Below are positions 23,201 through 24,263 of a stretch of 24,263 nucleotides of DNA, piece after piece; the stretch's first letter is position 1; each line of letters opens with the position of its first letter. The stretch is from a bacterium UBP3_UBA6266 (GTDB lineage Bacteria; Auribacterota; UBA6266). The stretch is taken from assembly GCA_002440765.1 (NCBI GenBank), contig DJVC01000079.1:24482-48744 (forward strand), given 5' to 3'. The notes below the pieces were generated by a model. That model worked only from the letters and a program-made list of their open reading frames with translations, was not told where the DNA came from and did not search any database. Made by a program: the position numbers and the translations under genes.

Positions 23201-24263
23201 TCCGGTTTTGAATACTCTGTTGACGGCGGCGAAACATGGAATGCGCCTGCGAACGGAGATGAGTCCGCGTGCCTGACAGGTTACTGGCAGGCGGACGATA
23301 ATGATTACTCGGGGCCTTTCTATGAAGGCGCCACATTATTCAGCGATGCCACTGAGTACAGTTTCACATGGAATACAAAACACGCCGATTTAAGCGGGCT
23401 TGACAGTGTCGACCAGAGTGACGTAAAAATAAGGTTTAAGATAAAAGACTGGAACACGCAGGGCGAATTCCCCGACGATGTAAGGTATTATCTCTATTCG
23501 AACACTTATACGGTATCGGCCGCATTCCAGGTCGATAACCTTGCCCCTGACGCGCCTTCCACGCCTGACCTTGCAGCGGAAGACGACCTTGGCGTGTCCG
23601 ATTCGGATAATTACACGAGTGTCACGGAGAACCTGACATTTACCGGTGCTGCTGAAGCGGGGCTCAGCGTCCAGCTTTATGACGGCGCGTCTCCCGTAGG
23701 GAGCCCCGTCGAAGCAGTGGGCGGAAATTATAGCATAGATATAGACCTTGCCGAAGGCGAGCATTCGATAAGCGCGAAGACAGTTGATTTAGTGGGGAAT
23801 GCGTCTCCGTCTTCTTCCGCGCTGACTGTTACCATAAAGACTTCTGCTCCGGAACTGAGCAGTGTCGCGGCAACGTCTCTCAATAACGCGGGAGACACCA
23901 TAGAGTTGACATTCAATGAGGCTATGGATACATCGACTATTGATGATGGTTGCGCTGCTATCGTAATAGAATACTGCGATAACGCGCTGGGCGCAAACCC
24001 AGTAGAGATAACGACCGCGAATGCGGTTGTTTCCTGGACGGGGAACACAATAGCGACGGTCACGCTTGATGAAAGCGTTGACGGCGCATATATACCTGAC
24101 GGCAAATATGTAAAGGTAACACCGAATGCCGACAGCGTTAAAGACCTTGCGGGCAACAGTGTCGAGAACACTCCTGTCTATACCGCGAACGCCGTTTTGA
24201 AAGAAGCTATAACGCCGACTATTGTGACTGTTGTCGGCATATCAGTCCATGCCGGCGGAGATA
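17246..24263 (+). CDS. Giant glycine-rich repeat surface protein, 3' end missing
   Basis: At least 2339 residues, open past the window end. ATG 17246 begins a Sec signal peptide (basic ARKK, hydrophobic core, probable cleavage after YSA near residue 31); the ribosome-binding site is weak (GCGGG). The order is as follows. About 36-120 is a domain with SFNGTFAISTV, like those in phage tail proteins. About 154-340 is a parallel beta-helix (VFEYVEVKG, VTVKSCVVHD, NNKVYNNTVYNA). A WxxxxGxxxWxxxxNW module follows near 412. Residues ~658-845 are the first glycine-rich unit; a second W-module is near 865. Residues ~944-1835 are three more glycine-rich units. Residues ~1880-1980 form a duplicated insert with an EF-hand-like loop, and ~2095 onward is Ig-like. 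It is probably an adhesin or cell-surface layer component. How it is anchored is outside the window. Confidence 0.85.
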   Translation, partial: MIVARKKTVILSGVLLAVFLFFALFPDCAYSATEATKIIRAGQSISSISRTGNVVTVNLSSNYPNSNLKAGQSIVISGVGNSSFNGTFAISTVADQQHFTYSQAGDNESSSGGTAGGDYTSLTSWVAGEQKNLVAADEIAIAECYDDWASGLEDNVVIDGFTTDSTRYAKVTSPEGERPDGQAGTGFRINPASDGDAVIISDDYTVFEYVEVKGWQGADSTDVCGIKISADNVTVKSCVVHDPDSGALKQQIGILAGNYTSNIFNNMVYNISGTAKAYGISAGGSNNKVYNNTVYNALDNGIIRTGGSPDARNNHVTSCGTNYNINGGSWGASTDYNLSSSASATGGDNDVISVTVADEFVSIVPGSEDLHLKTGSDAIGAGEDLSAVFADDCDGQTRSGDWDIGADQIGCVWNNATGNSQWATAGNWVRDILPASGVPVVIDYTCANFSKVWVYDGAAYENVTDQAGNGTEEDIFHSSTNAFLKNSGDILYIGRSSSFTAIYFELSTPRTGGAIVFEYWVEAGAFSFWNTLTTLEDTTSGLTQSGYIRFEVPIDWGTTTVNGSSQYYVRVRATSDISAGPVGTALLQSYIRVTSAANNLLSFTANAPCMVYFEDNSVTGAMDFTVADDITLNKGAMRFESDIETDCNSATTENEGTGWTINADNITIGATAFIDTDGLGFGDYVGYRGPGEGGTGSSGYGSGAGYGAAGGNSSDSGAGGSSYGAYVTPRYLGSNGGGANGGEGGGALWFNVADSFVINGIVSADGNDAASGSYDGGGSGGSITVITDILFGSGLISADGGSGDGSGSAGGGGGAAGRIYIERGNTTVPFSGTVQSSGGTAGGTSAQDGNDNDVFYTDSVSITTYIWDNSSGDGLWSNPLNWENDSGVPGPGDAVVFKLVGNVGTTDNCTADIVVNSLGSITLESTYTGILYLNTDFVGDSNELTISGDLTLQTGTHIICKGDTDGTPTNGIGIKINAANINIAATASIDAYQQGFTYLQGPGKGSSDYRMNGAAHGGYGGRGERASANTHTYGSMKEPTSLGSGGGYYNGGTSTGGGAVKLVVSDTLTVNGTLSANAKNSNGEWQSGGAGGSIWLDVATLAGSGTITAVGGNPYSYDSGGGGGGRIALYYATNTFTGAMTVRGGQSPSYPGRPYTEFGGSGTIYLKQDGQTNFDLIIDNDTDNAYKEAAYITGDYTIDELIVRDGGELVSVGNLTVTDLTLDTNASLTNTGDIIAENLVVQSSSQLIVTGSVTATVSLNGQASSNYTLTNGSITATESVTYPVNPNILTLNNFNLKQKCDLTLSTLNLTNGSTYSFIGDTGSTYGTGQTITADNITIDSGCSIHADRLGFSYGQGPSARNNHREYGAAHGGYGGYSYNYSYWNQNTYGSLSEPTALGTGGSNYYTGRLNEGGGALKINVSNTLTVNGYVSACGGNSNHDDVSGGAGGSLWIITDSLTGTGTIRANGGYGGRYSGSGSGGRVALYYTTDSFSGDITACGGNYSGAHSITYTGGAGTVYLKQSGQTDFDLILDNNDYYETPTPLTSAYTIDDLAVRNLAYLYVTEDLTVEESINAQSGPSVTLTDGTIQALKTITLPSGIDDITLDNFNIYQKGPVTLSGDLSLTDASNMYFYGDTGTTNGLGMTITVDDLTIDSTSRIYVGYNYGFPGSQGPGVGKRGHRGGGSSHGGWGGQGYYTDSYPAEVYYGSVTEPTSLGSGGIYSTPVYGGGAVKIDASGTVIINGYINANGRGNYSNDYPGGSGGSVWIIADVLTGAGYIEADGGAGGQYAGGAGGGRISINASSYSNSLSYLRVGGGANGSGVNSSYQKSESGTLVYAPIGGYSSENEIPADQISQATNGSGVITVNFKVKDVGDQINLTDYYKYNTGDTQVYNGGDGWSTADGTTGSYANMCYYDVNGNGLYDTGEDIWTESISNNRRYDRGETQTYDGGNGWETPDDAYGKKHGLYYNGNDIWTETGLNNENHTLSGFEYSVDGGETWNAPANGDESACLTGYWQADDNDYSGPFYEGATLFSDATEYSFTWNTKHADLSGLDSVDQSDVKIRFKIKDWNTQGEFPDDVRYYLYSNTYTVSAAFQVDNLAPDAPSTPDLAAEDDLGVSDSDNYTSVTENLTFTGAAEAGLSVQLYDGASPVGSPVEAVGGNYSIDIDLAEGEHSISAKTVDLVGNASPSSSALTVTIKTSAPELSSVAATSLNNAGDTIELTFNEAMDTSTIDDGCAAIVIEYCDNALGANPVEITTANAVVSWTGNTIATVTLDESVDGAYIPDGKYVKVTPNADSVKDLAGNSVENTPVYTANAVLKEAITPTIVTVVGISVHAGGD
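19217..19790 (+). repeat. Glycine-rich unit, divergent first copy (within the giant gene)
   Basis: It aligns to the later units by GTGWTINADNITIGATAFID, then a GPGEGG stretch, GGGALWFNVADSFVINGIVSADG and GGGAAGRIYIE. It lacks the HGGYGG and EPTSLG segments of the later copies and is followed by a W-module and not a YLKQ tail, so it is the most divergent member. Confidence 0.7.
20075..21100 (+). repeat. Glycine-rich ~1-kb unit, copy 1
   Basis: The order of segments is GDT...NGIGIKINAANINI, QGPGKG, HGGYGGRG, EPTSLGSGG, GGGAVKLVVSDTLTVNG, GGAGGSIWLDV, GGGGGRIALYY, and a tail starting TIYLKQDGQTNFDLIIDN then YTIDELIV. Copy 2 repeats the same order, which marks this as an internal duplication. 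Confidence 0.8.
21101..22035 (+). repeat. Glycine-rich ~1-kb unit, copy 2
   Basis: It shares the order of copy 1: GDTGSTYGTGQTITADNITI, QGP, HGGYGGY, EPTALGTGG, GGGALKINVSNTLTVNG, GGAGGSLWI, GSGGRVALYY, then TVYLKQSGQTDFDLILDN and YTIDDLAV. It also starts with a NNFNLKQ segment matched by DNFNIYQ in copy 3. Confidence 0.8.
22036..22750 (+). repeat. Glycine-rich unit, copy 3 without the YLKQ tail
   Basis: It contains GDTGTTNGLGMTITVDDLTI, GSQGPGVG, SHGGWGGQG, EPTSLGSGG, GGGAVKIDASGTVIINGYI, GGSGGSVWII and GGGRISINAS. The YLKQ...DLI tail of copies 1 and 2 is absent and is replaced by a beta-sandwich domain starting ENEIPADQISQATNG. Confidence 0.8.
22886..23185 (+). repeat. Two-copy EF-hand-like insert in the giant gene
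   Basis: Unit A (22886-23050) reads YNTGDTQVYNGGDGW ... DVNGNGLYDTGEDIWTE. Unit B (23051-23185) reads YDRGETQTYDGGNGW ... YYNGNDIWTE. The 12-residue loop DVNGNGLYDTGE (22985-23020) fits the EF-hand calcium-binding pattern at positions 1, 3, 5, 6, 9 and 12; unit B keeps only part of it. Confidence 0.65.

Noticed and set aside
17516..24171. Many minus-strand open frames of 60-150 codons across the giant gene
   Set aside because: They lie antiparallel to one continuous + strand gene with strong domain signals, have low-complexity Pro/Ala/Arg/Ser content from reversed Gly-rich codons, and lack ribosome-binding sites.

Overview
This window comes from a Gram-negative (two-membrane) bacterium. It encodes an outer-membrane secretin, two lipoproteins with lipoboxes, and Sec-signal surface proteins. 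The mix of a DUF2341 protein, a giant glycine-rich beta-helix surface protein, TPR lipoproteins and a compact secretin operon resembles uncultured candidate lineages such as Omnitrophota or Elusimicrobiota. That placement is an impression from gene content, not proof. All credible genes are on the + strand.

Region 1 (1-5086) is a glycine cleavage locus: gcvT (5' end cut by the window edge), gcvH, gcvPA, gcvPB and a LipM/LplA-family lipoyl-attachment enzyme. The P protein is split in two. Together they would decarboxylate glycine and move its methylene group to tetrahydrofolate by way of the lipoyl arm of GcvH. The last enzyme probably supplies the octanoyl or lipoyl group for that arm. A perfect 21-bp inverted repeat follows gcvPB, and half of the same motif lies before gcvPB.

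Region 2 (5150-7870) encodes an 804-residue TPR lipoprotein and a 62-residue lipoprotein. A clear rho-independent terminator ends it.

Region 3 (7901-14651) opens with a near-perfect sigma70-type promoter, a perfect inverted repeat at the expected transcription start and a structured leader. Seven tightly packed or overlapping genes follow: a MerR-type DNA-binding protein, an ExeA-like AAA+ ATPase, a GspC-like bitopic protein, a GspD/PilQ-family secretin, a membrane-anchored coiled-coil/TPR protein, a NarX-type histidine kinase and a NarL-type response regulator. No pseudopilin, prepilin peptidase, GspE, GspF or GspL/M gene is present, so this is a reduced secretin module with its own regulators.

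Region 4 (14741-24263) holds two exported proteins 15 bp apart. One is an 829-residue DUF2341 protein. The other is a giant surface protein of at least 2339 residues that is still open at the window end. The giant protein has a beta-helix region, four glycine-rich repeats, an apparent EF-hand-like duplicated insert and Ig-like domains. The simplest working model is that the secretin operon serves, and may regulate, export or display of such surface proteins. Only proximity supports that model.

No rRNA, tRNA, CRISPR array, insertion sequence or origin was seen. No gap between genes exceeds 300 bases.
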